This document shows positions 43,586-52,364 of a stretch of 64,000 bases of DNA, piece after piece (position 1 is the stretch's first letter; the number at the start of each line of letters is the position of its first letter). The position numbers were made by a program, and so were the translations under genes. This stretch comes from Aeromonas caviae (GTDB lineage Bacteria; Pseudomonadota; Gammaproteobacteria; Enterobacterales; Aeromonadaceae), in contig NZ_CDBK01000044.1 of assembly GCF_000819785.1 (NCBI RefSeq), positions 1 through 64,000 on the forward strand, written 5' to 3'. The notes under the pieces are model-generated. The model ran no database searches, was not told the origin of the DNA, and worked only from the letters and a program-made list of their open reading frames with translations.

Positions 43586-44683
43586 TTATCCGTGTTCAAA
43601 CATCAGGAACAGGTAAACGACAAACAGCACAAGATGGGTGGCGCCGTGCAGGGCGTGGGTGCGGCCGCTGCTGAAGGTCACTTTACAGACCATGAGGGTG
43701 GTGATGAGCAGCACCATGTCGGCAGGGGAGAGGCCCAGGCGCACTTCCTGCCCCATCAGGGAGCCGATGAAGAGCACCGAGGGTACCGTGAGGGCGATGG
43801 TGGCCAGCACGGAGCCGAAGTAGAGATTCATGGCCCGCTGCAACTGGTTGTTGAAGGCCGCCTTGATGGCGCCGACCGCTTCGGGAGCCAGCACGATACA
43901 GGCGACGATGAAACCACCCAGTGCCATCGGGGCTTCCATCACGTGCACCCCGTAGTTGATGGGGATGGCCAGGGTCTTGGCCAGCAGGATCACCACCACC
44001 AGGTAGGCGAGCAGCAAGAGGGTGTGATAGACGTTGCTCTGCAGCGGGCCGTGGTGATCCTCGAGATCCTCGTGATCGCTGTCGACGAAGAAGTGGCTGT
44101 GGCTGCGGGTCTGGATCAGCAGGAAGACACCATAGAGTAGGATGGAGATGATGATCAGCATCCATGACATGGCCTTGGAGAGGCTGCCCAGAGTGCCGCC
44201 CTGGGTGAAGTTCGGCAGGACCAGACAGAGCAGTGCCAGGGGAATGATGGCCACCAGATAGGATTTGACCCCGTCCAGATTGAAGTTCTGGGTGTGATAG
44301 CGCCAGCCGCCAAACAGCAGGGTGAAGCCCACCAGACCGTTGGTGACCAGCATCACCACCGCGAACATGGTGTCCCGGGCCATGGTGGGATTGGGATCGC
44401 CGGTCAGCATGACGGAGGAGATCATCACCACTTCCAGGGAGATGACCGAGAGGGTCAGGATCAGGGTACCGAAGGGTTCCCCGAGCTTGATGGCGAGGGC
44501 GTCAGAGTGACGCACGACGGAGAAGATGGCCCAGGTCACGATGGCAAGCAGGGCCAGCGACACCGGCAGGTAGACCGCAAGGGGGGTTGTCTCTGCCAGC
44601 AGGTCGCTCCCCAGGGTTTTGAAGAAGAGCAGGGTCAGCAGACCGGCAGGCAGAGCAATCTCTTGTCGGATAAAAGACTTCAT
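43586..44683 (-). CDS. chaA: ChaA-type calcium (sodium)/proton antiporter
   Basis: A 365-aa CaCA/CAX-family exchanger with about eleven hydrophobic helices. The two alpha repeats carry the signatures GTLILTLSVISLEVVMI and GFIVACIVLAPEAVGAI, each with the acidic residue needed for cation transport. An acidic-histidine-rich loop (HFFVDSDHEDLEDHHG) joins the two halves. It exports Na+, K+ or Ca2+ at alkaline pH. A partial copy of its 3' end lies downstream. Confidence 0.92.
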   Translation of the reverse strand: MKSFIRQEIALPAGLLTLLFFKTLGSDLLAETTPLAVYLPVSLALLAIVTWAIFSVVRHSDALAIKLGEPFGTLILTLSVISLEVVMISSVMLTGDPNPTMARDTMFAVVMLVTNGLVGFTLLFGGWRYHTQNFNLDGVKSYLVAIIPLALLCLVLPNFTQGGTLGSLSKAMSWMLIIISILLYGVFLLIQTRSHSHFFVDSDHEDLEDHHGPLQSNVYHTLLLLAYLVVVILLAKTLAIPINYGVHVMEAPMALGGFIVACIVLAPEAVGAIKAAFNNQLQRAMNLYFGSVLATIALTVPSVLFIGSLMGQEVRLGLSPADMVLLITTLMVCKVTFSSGRTHALHGATHLVLFVVYLFLMFEHG

Positions 44684-44834
44684 AGGCAGTGGTTCTCATC
44701 TCGGGGCGGCCTCGGCCGACGGGGTATGGAGCGACTTGGTGCACCCAAGGTGCACAGACCCATGATAAGGGGAGATGCTCCTCATGCGGAGCATCATTTT
44801 GTTGCAAAGGGTGAGAGGCGGGGCAGATACCGCC

Positions 44835-46370
44835 TCAGTGCGGGTCGGAGGGGCTGGTTGTCTCGCCCTCTTGCCATGCCATCAGCCAGATCTTCAGTTT
44901 GCTCAGGGGCATGGGCTTGGCATAGACGTAGCCCTGGATCAGGTGGACTCCGTGGCGATGCAGATAATCCACCTGCTCCTGGGTTTCGACCCCTTCGGCG
45001 ATCATCTCCATGCCCGATTTGAGGCCAAAGGCGATGGTGGCATCCAGCACGCTGCGCTTGAGGTCGTCCGTGCCTATGGTATCCACGAACATCTTGTCGA
45101 TCTTGATCTGGCGAATGCCGAGCCGTTGCAGGTAGGCAAAGCCGCCATAGCCGGTGCCGAAGTCATCCAGCTTGAAGTGATAGCCCCTCTCCTGCAGAGC
45201 TGCGATCTCCGCCATGGCCCCCTGGATGTGCTTGATGGGATCCCGCTCGGTGAGTTCGAAGGTGAGGCGGGCCGGCGAGGGCCAGCCATGGCGCTGCAAC
45301 TGGGTGCGCAGACGAGGCTGCTCGATATGGCCCGCCACCAGATTGACGCTGACCCACTGGTGCGGGGCCAGGACGGGGAGATCCGCCAGGATGCGCTCCA
45401 GCAGTTGATCCGTCATCGGCAGGATCAGCCCCTGCTCCTCCGCATAGGCGATGAAGGTGCCTGGCGACACCAGATCCCGTCCTCGCTGCCAGCGCAGCAA
45501 GGCCTCGAATCCCACCACCCTTCGGTTTCTGCTGTCCACTATGGGCTGATAGAAGGGGATGAACTCCCGCCGAGCCAGCCCTCTTTGCAGCAATCCTTTG
45601 AGGGAGCGCCGGTAGTTTCTAAGGCTCCAGTAGAGGGCCGCCAGCAGCGCCCCCAGCGCCCCGGCCGACCAGAGGCCATCGCGGTGTATCTGTGAGCGGG
45701 CGTAGCGTTTCAGTGCCTCGCCAGCCCAGAGGGTCTGCTCCACCTGATGCTGGGGGTCGAAACTGAGCAGCCGCATCGGGTTTGCCTCTTCTCGAATGTG
45801 CTTGTTGCCACGGGGGAAAAAGAGCCCGGACTGGGTCGGGTGCTTGTGGTTGAACTCCAGATAGAAACAGTCGTTGCAGGGGGTGCGCAGCAGCTCATGG
45901 CTCCAGCTGCTGTCGAGCACCCAATAGGCCAGATTGCCGTTGCGTCTCGCATAGACCAGGGTTTCGCGTTCGGTATCGAACATGGGGGCCGTGCTGGATA
46001 TATGAAAGTCGGGGGAGGCCGGTATGCCGGCGTCGGCAAGCTGGGGCAGGGCGGGGCCCAGGGTGGAGCAGCCGCTCCCGTTGGCAAGCTGCAGGCCGGC
46101 CAGGCGAATATGGCGGTTGTAATACTGGGGTGAGCGCAACAGCGCCATGTCTGTGGGGCCGCAATCGAAGGCAAAGTGGGCGAGTTGAGCGGGGACATCG
46201 TGATCCAGGAGCTGGTTGCGCTCCTGCAGGTAGTCGAGCAGAGCCCTTTCCTTTGTCTGCAGCAGGTGGTGAGCCAGCTTGTCGCTCAACAGGGGGGTGA
46301 GCAACAGCATCAGCAGCGGGGGCACACAGAAGAGGGCCAGAGGAATCCATAGCGGAGATCGTGCTGACAT
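44835..46370 (-). CDS. CSS-motif / EAL-domain cyclic-di-GMP phosphodiesterase
   Basis: A 511-aa membrane protein. An N-terminal helix, a periplasmic CSS-motif region (CGPTDMALL and GCSTLG with conserved cysteines), a second helix at about 245-265, and a C-terminal EAL domain. The catalytic set is complete: EALLRW, SVNLVAGH, FELTERD, LDDFGTGY, IKIDK and AEGVET. Such Pde proteins degrade c-di-GMP, with the periplasmic cysteines redox-controlling the activity. The start is the ATG behind AAGG. Divergent from csrD across a 513-bp gap. Confidence 0.9.
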   Translation of the reverse strand: MSARSPLWIPLALFCVPPLLMLLLTPLLSDKLAHHLLQTKERALLDYLQERNQLLDHDVPAQLAHFAFDCGPTDMALLRSPQYYNRHIRLAGLQLANGSGCSTLGPALPQLADAGIPASPDFHISSTAPMFDTERETLVYARRNGNLAYWVLDSSWSHELLRTPCNDCFYLEFNHKHPTQSGLFFPRGNKHIREEANPMRLLSFDPQHQVEQTLWAGEALKRYARSQIHRDGLWSAGALGALLAALYWSLRNYRRSLKGLLQRGLARREFIPFYQPIVDSRNRRVVGFEALLRWQRGRDLVSPGTFIAYAEEQGLILPMTDQLLERILADLPVLAPHQWVSVNLVAGHIEQPRLRTQLQRHGWPSPARLTFELTERDPIKHIQGAMAEIAALQERGYHFKLDDFGTGYGGFAYLQRLGIRQIKIDKMFVDTIGTDDLKRSVLDATIAFGLKSGMEMIAEGVETQEQVDYLHRHGVHLIQGYVYAKPMPLSKLKIWLMAWQEGETTSPSDPH

Positions 46371-46552
46371 GGTGAGCATCCTTCTTCCATGAAATGAAAC
46401 AACCCGATTGAGACTCAAGCATCATAGCATTAGCTGCATCGATTTGAGCCAAGTTGGTCGCACTTGGAACAAAAACGATAATTAATTGATAAATAAAGGA
46501 TATGGCTACACACCTGAACAAGATTCAATCGCTGACCTGTCATAAATGACAA

Positions 46553-46581
46553 TTGTCCAGCTTATCTGAAGTGGCTAAAGT
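46553..46581 (+). promoter_or_regulatory. sigma-70-like promoter of a candidate small RNA
   Basis: TTGTCC (46553-46558), 17-bp spacer, TAAAGT (46576-46581). Confidence 0.4.
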
Positions 46582-46587
46582 AGCGGT

Positions 46588-46698
46588 GCGGTTTGACTCA
46601 CCGTGTGTTCAATACTCCTGTATCTATTTTTGTCAGTAGCACAGAGTGTTAGTTTTGATATGAGTGTTTCTTTTGGTCCCCGTTGTGGGACCATTTTT
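46588..46698 (+). ncRNA. candidate small RNA or csrD leader (about 110 nt)
   Basis: The transcript predicted from the promoter above runs through a U-rich unstructured region to an intrinsic terminator, TGGTCCC-CGTTGT-GGGACCA followed by TTTTTC at 46674-46698. No coding frame with a ribosome site is present. It could be a free RNA or an attenuated leader of csrD, 190 bp downstream. Confidence 0.35.
46674..46698 (+). terminator. orphan intrinsic terminator upstream of csrD
   Basis: Seven-base stem TGGTCCC / GGGACCA with six-base loop and five T residues. Confidence 0.8.
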
Positions 46699-46883
46699 CT
46701 GTCCGCTCCTCAGCCTGTGTCCCCTCGTTCTCTCCCTTGATGCCTCTTGTGCGGCCCGCACAACGGCGCCGCATGACGCATCCACCCGCTTATTTGCAGA
46801 AGCGGGATCTTCATCCATAGGCGGCGTTTGGTCTGGGCTGATACCATGATGCCCTATGGATGCTGTCGGCTACGGAAAGGCAC

Positions 46884-48803
46884 ATGAAACTGACCACTCA
46901 ACTCGTCTCTTTTATTACGCTGTGCGTGATCTCGGCCATGGCCATGGTGATGCTCGGCGGGGTCTTCAGTTTCCGCCAGATGGGAATGGAGCTGCAGCAG
47001 AACCGGGTCGACTCCCTGGTGGAGATCATCGACAAGCAGCTCGGGGTGACCGATGACCAGCAAGCCCTTGCCCGCTGGCTGCCCTCCCTGTTGCGGGCCT
47101 CCCATGTGGTGGAGCTGGAGATCCGTCAGGACAAGCAGCGGGTCTACTGGTTTCGCGACGTGCAGCAGCAGACGGACGAGAGCCTGCTGATCGCCTACAG
47201 CGAGGCGATCCCCAATCAGGCCGGGATGCGGGCCGACTTCAAGCTGGACAGGCCGTTCAAGGAGTTCGAGTACTCCATGAAGGCGATGTTCGGCATCTCT
47301 CTGGGTATCTTCATCGTGGTGTTCGGGCTCTGGTACTCCATCCGCTGGCTGCGTCAGCAGTTGCGCGGTGCCGAGCTGCTGGCGGAGCGTGCCCAGCTGA
47401 TCCTGGATGGCAAGCTGACCAAGCTGGCCCATGATCCTGCCGAAGAGTGGCCTGTCTCGGCCAGTCAGGCCCTCACCCATCTGCTGACCGAGCTGGCCGA
47501 CGCCCGCAAGGAGCGTAGCCGCTTCGACAACTTCATCCGCAGCAACGCCTTCGTCGACAAGACGACGGGCATCGGCAACCGCCTCTTCTTCGACAACCGG
47601 CTGGAGAGCGCCATCATGGAGGCAAGCGTGATCAGCGGCGGTGTGCTGCTGATCGAGTTGGCCGGTCTGGAGGAGCTGGATCCCGAGCTGAGCGGGCGCC
47701 CGAGCCAGGAACTCCTGATGGAGGCGAGCGCCACCATCGCCGCCTTCGTGCGCAAGCACAGCGGAGCCCTGCAGGCGCGCTATGCCGGTCAGGTCTTTGC
47801 CGTGCTGCTGCCGAACATGTCAGAGAGCGAGATGGTGGACGGCGCCAGCCAGTTGCTCAAGAGTCTGCAACGACTGCACTGGCCCGAAGCGGTCAATGCC
47901 GACACCGCCGTCTATCTCGGTGCGGTCTGCTATCAGGCACAGGATTCCCTGCTCAAGGTGCAGGAAGAGGCGGAGCTGGCGCTCAAGAGCGCGCGCCTGC
48001 AAGGACACAGCGGCTGGTTCCTGTTCGAGAAATCCCTCAACGAGGAGGCGAGCAGCAAGGGAACGGTGCGCTGGCGCACCCTGATCAGCCGTCGCATCGA
48101 GGAGCAGGGCATCGACTTCTACGTCCAGCCTGTGCAGCAGGAGCGGGATCAGGTGGTGTTGCAGCAGGAGCTGCTCATCCGCCTTCACGACGAGCAGGGC
48201 CGGGAGCTGCAGGCGGGGGTCTTCATGCCCATGGCGGAGAAGGCCGGTCTGCTGCTGCCGCTGGACAGGCTGGTGGTGGCCCGAGCCTTGCGACTGCTGC
48301 GCCAGCGACCGGCATCGAGCTGCCCCATCAGCCTCTCTCTGTGCGCCCAGAATCTGCTCACCCGCGAGTTCCAGCGCGAGCTCTTCTTCGAGCTGTTCCA
48401 GTTGCCGCGCAGTACCAACGAGGGGTTGATCCTGCAGTTGTCGGAGTCCCAGGTGACCCGCCACTACGAGGCCCTCAAGCGGCCGCTTCGGGCGATGCGC
48501 ATGCTGGGGTGCAGGCTTGCCATCGATCATGCGGGCCAGGACGTGGTGAGCACCCAGTACATCAAGGAGTTCGAGATCCACTTCCTCAAGCTGCACCCCA
48601 GCCTGGTGCGGGAGATCCACCTGCGCCAAGTCAACCAGATGGCGGTACGCAGTCTGGTGGGGGGCTGTGCCAATACCCAGGCCCGGGTCATCGCGGTGGG
48701 GGTGGAGAGTGGCGACGAGTGGAAGATGCTGCGACACTTGGGCGTGCATGCCGGTCAAGGTCCCTGGTTTGCCGACCCCGAGCCCCTCAACCTGCTTGAC
48801 TAG
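46884..48803 (+). CDS. csrD: CsrD/MshH, degenerate GGDEF-EAL RNase E specificity factor
   Basis: A 639-aa membrane protein colinear with E. coli CsrD (646 aa): N-terminal helix, periplasmic domain, second helix at about 130-155, a coiled coil, a GGDEF domain (GNRLFFDNRLESAI) whose signature is lost, and an EAL domain lacking the catalytic ELL/DDFG residues. CsrD targets CsrB/CsrC RNA for RNase E decay and does not turn over c-di-GMP. In MSHA loci this gene is called mshH. It stands ahead of the pilus genes but is separated from them by a minus-strand gene. The start follows AAAGG. Confidence 0.92.
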   Translation: MKLTTQLVSFITLCVISAMAMVMLGGVFSFRQMGMELQQNRVDSLVEIIDKQLGVTDDQQALARWLPSLLRASHVVELEIRQDKQRVYWFRDVQQQTDESLLIAYSEAIPNQAGMRADFKLDRPFKEFEYSMKAMFGISLGIFIVVFGLWYSIRWLRQQLRGAELLAERAQLILDGKLTKLAHDPAEEWPVSASQALTHLLTELADARKERSRFDNFIRSNAFVDKTTGIGNRLFFDNRLESAIMEASVISGGVLLIELAGLEELDPELSGRPSQELLMEASATIAAFVRKHSGALQARYAGQVFAVLLPNMSESEMVDGASQLLKSLQRLHWPEAVNADTAVYLGAVCYQAQDSLLKVQEEAELALKSARLQGHSGWFLFEKSLNEEASSKGTVRWRTLISRRIEEQGIDFYVQPVQQERDQVVLQQELLIRLHDEQGRELQAGVFMPMAEKAGLLLPLDRLVVARALRLLRQRPASSCPISLSLCAQNLLTREFQRELFFELFQLPRSTNEGLILQLSESQVTRHYEALKRPLRAMRMLGCRLAIDHAGQDVVSTQYIKEFEIHFLKLHPSLVREIHLRQVNQMAVRSLVGGCANTQARVIAVGVESGDEWKMLRHLGVHAGQGPWFADPEPLNLLD

Positions 48804-49714
48804 CGTCCCGGCCGGGGTGACAGGCGGCCCTGCTCCTGCAGGCCCGCCAGCCCCTGCAAGCCACCTGTGTGGATGAAGATGATCTTGCTGCCACGCGCAA
48901 TGCGGCCTGCCGCCAGTTCGCGAAACAGCCCCCACATCGCCTTGCCACTGTAGATGGGTTCCAGCGGCAAGCCGGTTTCGGCACTGAATGCCTGCACCCA
49001 TTGCCAGAGTGCCGGACTGAACCTGGCATAGCCGCCATCGTGGTGATCCAGCGCAATGCGCCAGCCCGGAGTGGTGGCCGCTGCCGGATGCAACCGGCAT
49101 ACCTCGCCGGTGATGAAGTCGGCCCCCTTGAGCACCGCGATGGCCAGGATCTGCTCCTGCGCCCGCTTGCCCGCGATGAGCCCCGCCAGGGTGCCGCCGC
49201 TGGCGCAGGGCAGCACCCAGAGATCCGGCGAGAAGGGCACCTCGTCGACAAGCTCGGCCACTCCGGGGATGGCCAGCGGGCTGCTGCCTCCTTCCGGTAC
49301 CAGCAGGGTGTCGTCATCCTCGAACCGGGCAAGCCATTCGGGATCCTGGCGCCGGCGATAGTCCTGGCGGTCGACAAAAACGAGATCCATGCCCCAGCCT
49401 TTGGCCGCTTTCAGGGTGGGATTGCTGACGGTATCCCCTTCACCGCGTATGATGCCCGTGGTACGCACTCCCAGTCTGAGTCCTGCTGCGGCCAGGGCGT
49501 GGATGTGATTGGAGTAGGCGCCGCCAAAGGAGAGGATGTGGCCCTTGCCCAGCATCTGTGCCTGTTGCAGATGGTATTTGAGCTTTCGCCACTTGTTGCC
49601 GGAGAGGGTCGGGTGGATCAGATCGTCCCGCTTGCACCAGAGCGTGACGTCATGGGCGGCCAGCAGAGGATGCCGGATCCGGTGCAGGGGGGAGGGGAGC
49701 TGAAGGGGAGCCAT
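48800..49714 (-). CDS. D-cysteine desulfhydrase / ACC deaminase-like PLP enzyme
   Basis: A 304-aa tryptophan-synthase-beta-fold PLP enzyme. The PLP lysine is Lys41 in SGNKWRKLKY, followed by FGGAYSNHIHALAAAG, and a phosphate-binding CASGGTLAG loop. The family degrades D-cysteine to pyruvate, sulfide and ammonia or opens 1-aminocyclopropane-1-carboxylate. ATG 49714 behind GGGAG is preferred; an in-frame ATG at 49765 lacks a ribosome site. The stop codon overlaps that of csrD. It splits mshH from the rest of the MSHA cluster. Confidence 0.8.
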   Translation of the reverse strand: MAPLQLPSPLHRIRHPLLAAHDVTLWCKRDDLIHPTLSGNKWRKLKYHLQQAQMLGKGHILSFGGAYSNHIHALAAAGLRLGVRTTGIIRGEGDTVSNPTLKAAKGWGMDLVFVDRQDYRRRQDPEWLARFEDDDTLLVPEGGSSPLAIPGVAELVDEVPFSPDLWVLPCASGGTLAGLIAGKRAQEQILAIAVLKGADFITGEVCRLHPAAATTPGWRIALDHHDGGYARFSPALWQWVQAFSAETGLPLEPIYSGKAMWGLFRELAAGRIARGSKIIFIHTGGLQGLAGLQEQGRLSPRPGR

Positions 49715-49834
49715 GGGATCGTCTCCCGTGGGTGCCAGCGTGGCCGTCGATGCGTCGTTTGTCATAAAGTTGGAGGCTAATAGCCTGTTTATGTTAAGGT
49801 TTAGTCCGTTTTACGCGGCCAGGTGAAGATCCAG

Positions 49835-50698
49835 ATGAAGTCACTGTTCAGGCGTTCTCCCTCCAGTCATCAGGTCGGGATCCTGCTGGCCAGCGATCGC
49901 ATTCTGCTGGCCTGCGTGGACCCCGTTCCCGTGTTTGCCAGCCAGCCTGTCAACGGCCCCCACGACTGGTCCAAGGCCCTGGCCGAGCTGTTTTCCCGGC
50001 ACGGTCTGGCCAAGTCTAAGGTGCGGGTGGCCCTCGCGGCCAGCCTTTATCAGCAGATCCAGATCGACAAGCCCGCCGTCCCCGATGCCGAGATGGCGGG
50101 GGCCCTGCCCTGGGCCATCAAGGATTTCGTCAACGAGCCGGTGTTGCAGCTCGCCATGGATTATGTGGACCTGCCGACGCCCCCTGCCGGGCGTCCGCGC
50201 ATCAACGTTGTCTGCATGTCCAAGAGCCGGGTGCAGCAGGTGGCGGATGCGGTCAACGGCGCGGCGACCCTGGAGGCCATCGTCAGTGACGAGCTGGCCA
50301 TGACGGCCCTCTACGAGGCGGACCAGATGGTGCGCATGCTGCTCTGGCAACCCCGGGGGCAGGAGCTGCAACTGCTGGTCTTCCATCGGGGCGGACTCTG
50401 TTTCTCCCGCCAGTTGCGCGGATTTGCGAGCCTCACCGGCAGCCATGAGCCAGATGCCGACCAGCTCGACGCGCTGGCGCTGGAGATCCAGCGATCCATC
50501 GATTATCTGGCCGGCCATCTCAAGCTGCCCGAGCCCGGCCAGTTGCAACTGGCCATCGCCTCCTCCGCCATGGGGGTACTGGTGCGTCACCTGGAACAGA
50601 CATTCGGTTTCCCGGTGTCGGCCATGGCAAACAAGGCGGTACTGGCAGGAGTCGAATACCTCAGTGCCTATGGCGCGGCCCTGGGCAGGAGCGACTGA
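49835..50698 (+). CDS. mshI: MshI, PilM-like MSHA biogenesis protein
   Basis: A 287-aa actin-fold (PilM-type) cytoplasmic protein that forms the cytosolic ring of the pilus alignment complex and docks the N terminus of the PilN-like partner. Landmarks: VGILLASDRILLACVD at the N terminus and LEIQRSIDYLAGHL late. The ATG follows AGGTGAAG. It begins the run of MSHA genes and overlaps the next gene by one base. Confidence 0.85.
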   Translation: MKSLFRRSPSSHQVGILLASDRILLACVDPVPVFASQPVNGPHDWSKALAELFSRHGLAKSKVRVALAASLYQQIQIDKPAVPDAEMAGALPWAIKDFVNEPVLQLAMDYVDLPTPPAGRPRINVVCMSKSRVQQVADAVNGAATLEAIVSDELAMTALYEADQMVRMLLWQPRGQELQLLVFHRGGLCFSRQLRGFASLTGSHEPDADQLDALALEIQRSIDYLAGHLKLPEPGQLQLAIASSAMGVLVRHLEQTFGFPVSAMANKAVLAGVEYLSAYGAALGRSD

Positions 50699-51290
50699 TG
50701 AAACACCATATCAACCTCTATGGCGCCGAATTCCGGCCAAGACGTCTGTGGGCCAGCCTGCCCCAGATGGCATTGGTCTGGGCGGCGTCCTGGTGCTGCT
50801 GCTGGGGGCCACCCTCTTCTATGGCTGGCAACAGCAGGGCCTCGATCGTGAATTGGCTGGCGTGCGGGCACAGCTCGACGTGCAGCGCGGCGAGGCCAGG
50901 CGTCTCGATGCGGAGCTGGCGCGCCATCTGGCGAATGCAGACTTGCAGCGGCAACTGGCCGACAAGCGGGAAGAGCTGGGGGCCAAACAGGCGCTGATGC
51001 AGCAGCTTGGCCACCTCTCCCTGCAAAAATCCCAGGGTTATGCGGGGGTGATGGCGGACCTGGCCCGCCTGCGGGATCCCCGTCTCTCCCTGCAACGGAT
51101 CGAAATAAGCGACGGGCGGATCAACCTCGCGGGCGTGGCCGAACGCAGTCAGGACGTGCCCGCCTGGGTGAACCGCTTCAAGCAGACCCCCTCCCTGGCG
51201 GGCAAGCAGTTTGGCGAGCTCACCCTGAGTCGGGACAAGGAGGGCCAGCTTGCCTTCCAGCTCAGTGGCATAGCGCGGGAGACTCCCTGA
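50698..51290 (+). pseudogene. PilN-like MSHA biogenesis gene with a one-base frameshift
   Basis: The frame starting at ATG 50698 (overlapping the mshI stop) encodes MKHHINLYGAEFRPRRLW and LPQMALVWA, the PilN-type N terminus that binds PilM. It then loses sense. From about 50785 the -1 frame continues with GVLVLLLGATLFYGW, a membrane helix, and a coiled-coil and ferredoxin-like domain up to the stop at 51290, which overlaps mshJ. Restoring one G in GCGGC at 50782-50786 would give MALVWAGVLVLLLG and an intact protein of about 197 aa. As read, the protein is truncated before its membrane anchor. Sequencing error is the main alternative. Confidence 0.8.
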
Positions 51291-51937
51291 TGGACATGAA
51301 GGCACAATGGCAGGGATGGGCGCAGCAGATCGCAGCCCTCAGCCTGCGTGAGCGGATCCTCATTCTGTTGACCGGGGTCGTGCTGCTCGGGGCCATGGGC
51401 ATCTATGGCTGGCTGGATGACGCCGACACCCGGCTGGGCCAGGATCGGCTGGCCCTGGCTGCGGCGCAGCGGGATCTGGAGATCCTGACCCTGGAAAACC
51501 AGGGCAAGCAGGCCAGGCTGGGGCGGGATCCCGATGCTCAGGTACGCGAGCAGCTCGCCGGTGTCGAGACCACTCTGCGCCAGATGGATGCCGAGCTGCT
51601 GGCTCAGACGGTGGATCTGATCCCCGCCCACGAAATGCCCGCGGTGCTGGAAGCCCTGTTGTCCCGCTCCGCCAACCTGCATATGCTGGCGCTCACCTCC
51701 CTCAAGCCCGAGCCGTTGATGGCCGGGGAGCAGAAGGTGAACCTGTTCAGGCACGGCATCCGGCTTCAGCTGGAGGGCGGCTATTTCGATGTCTACCAGT
51801 ACCTGAAAGCGCTCGAAGCCCTGCCTCGCCACTTCTACTGGAAGGGCTTTGACTACCGGGTGGTCGAGCATCCCAAGGCGGCGGTAGCGATGGAGATCTA
51901 CACCCTCAGCACCAGCAAGGAGTTCATCCGTGGTTAA
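51290..51937 (+). CDS. mshJ: MshJ, PilO-like MSHA biogenesis protein
   Basis: A 215-aa inner-membrane protein: a short cytoplasmic start, one helix (ILLTGVVLLGAMGIYGWL, about 22-40), a coiled coil to about 110 and a periplasmic domain with LEGGYFDVYQYLKALEALP typical of PilO. It pairs with the PilN-like protein in the periplasmic alignment complex. ATG overlaps the preceding stop; mshK overlaps its end by eight bases. Confidence 0.85.
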   Translation: MDMKAQWQGWAQQIAALSLRERILILLTGVVLLGAMGIYGWLDDADTRLGQDRLALAAAQRDLEILTLENQGKQARLGRDPDAQVREQLAGVETTLRQMDAELLAQTVDLIPAHEMPAVLEALLSRSANLHMLALTSLKPEPLMAGEQKVNLFRHGIRLQLEGGYFDVYQYLKALEALPRHFYWKGFDYRVVEHPKAAVAMEIYTLSTSKEFIRG

Positions 51938-52295
51938 GCGGCATGTCGGCGGGACGGGATCCCGCATTTTTGCCTTCCCATCCTGGCGCTGGCTGGCCCT
52001 GTGGGGGAGCCTGCTTGCGCTGCAGGCCCAGGCCGAGGTGCTGCAGGATCCCACCTTGCCCCTGGCGGGATCCGGCTCGGCGGCGAGTGTCGCCAAGGAG
52101 GCCGGTCTGCCCAGGTTGCAGAGCGTCATCCTGGGGAGCGGGCCCGCCCTGGCGGTGCTCGACGGTCAAAGCTACCGGGTCGGCCAGCAGGTCAACGGAT
52201 TCCGGCTGGTGGGGATCAGCGCCGACAGCGTGGTGCTGGAAAAAGCGGGCAAACGCCAGACACTGACCCTGTTTGGCAGCAAGATCCGGATGTGA
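51930..52295 (+). CDS. mshK: MshK, PilP-like MSHA biogenesis protein
   Basis: A 121-aa exported protein with an N-terminal signal or anchor (WLALWGSLLALQAQA) and a small beta domain with LQSVILGSGPALAVLDG and VGQQVNGFRLVGI, as in PilP/GspC-type proteins that link the inner-membrane complex to the secretin. It starts at GTG behind AAGGAG, inside the end of mshJ. Confidence 0.82.
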   Translation: MVKRHVGGTGSRIFAFPSWRWLALWGSLLALQAQAEVLQDPTLPLAGSGSAASVAKEAGLPRLQSVILGSGPALAVLDGQSYRVGQQVNGFRLVGISADSVVLEKAGKRQTLTLFGSKIRM

Positions 52296-52364
52296 AGTGG
52301 GTGTCGCACGGATGGTGCGGGCCAGGTTTGTCGAGTTTCTTAGCGAGTCAGGTGCACGAATAAC

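Larger units (their letters stand above)
46371..46883. other. divergent gap between the EAL gene and csrD
   Basis: No protein gene is seen in these 513 bases. The first 130 are AT-rich and should hold the promoter of the EAL gene. A candidate small RNA with its own promoter and terminator occupies 46553-46698 on the plus strand. The csrD promoter must lie after that terminator, but I cannot fix it. Confidence 0.5.

Noticed and set aside
50780-50830. Programmed -1 frameshifting in the PilN-like gene.
   Set aside because: No X-XXY-YYZ heptamer in the correct phase and no evident downstream stimulatory structure. A plain one-base deletion explains it better.
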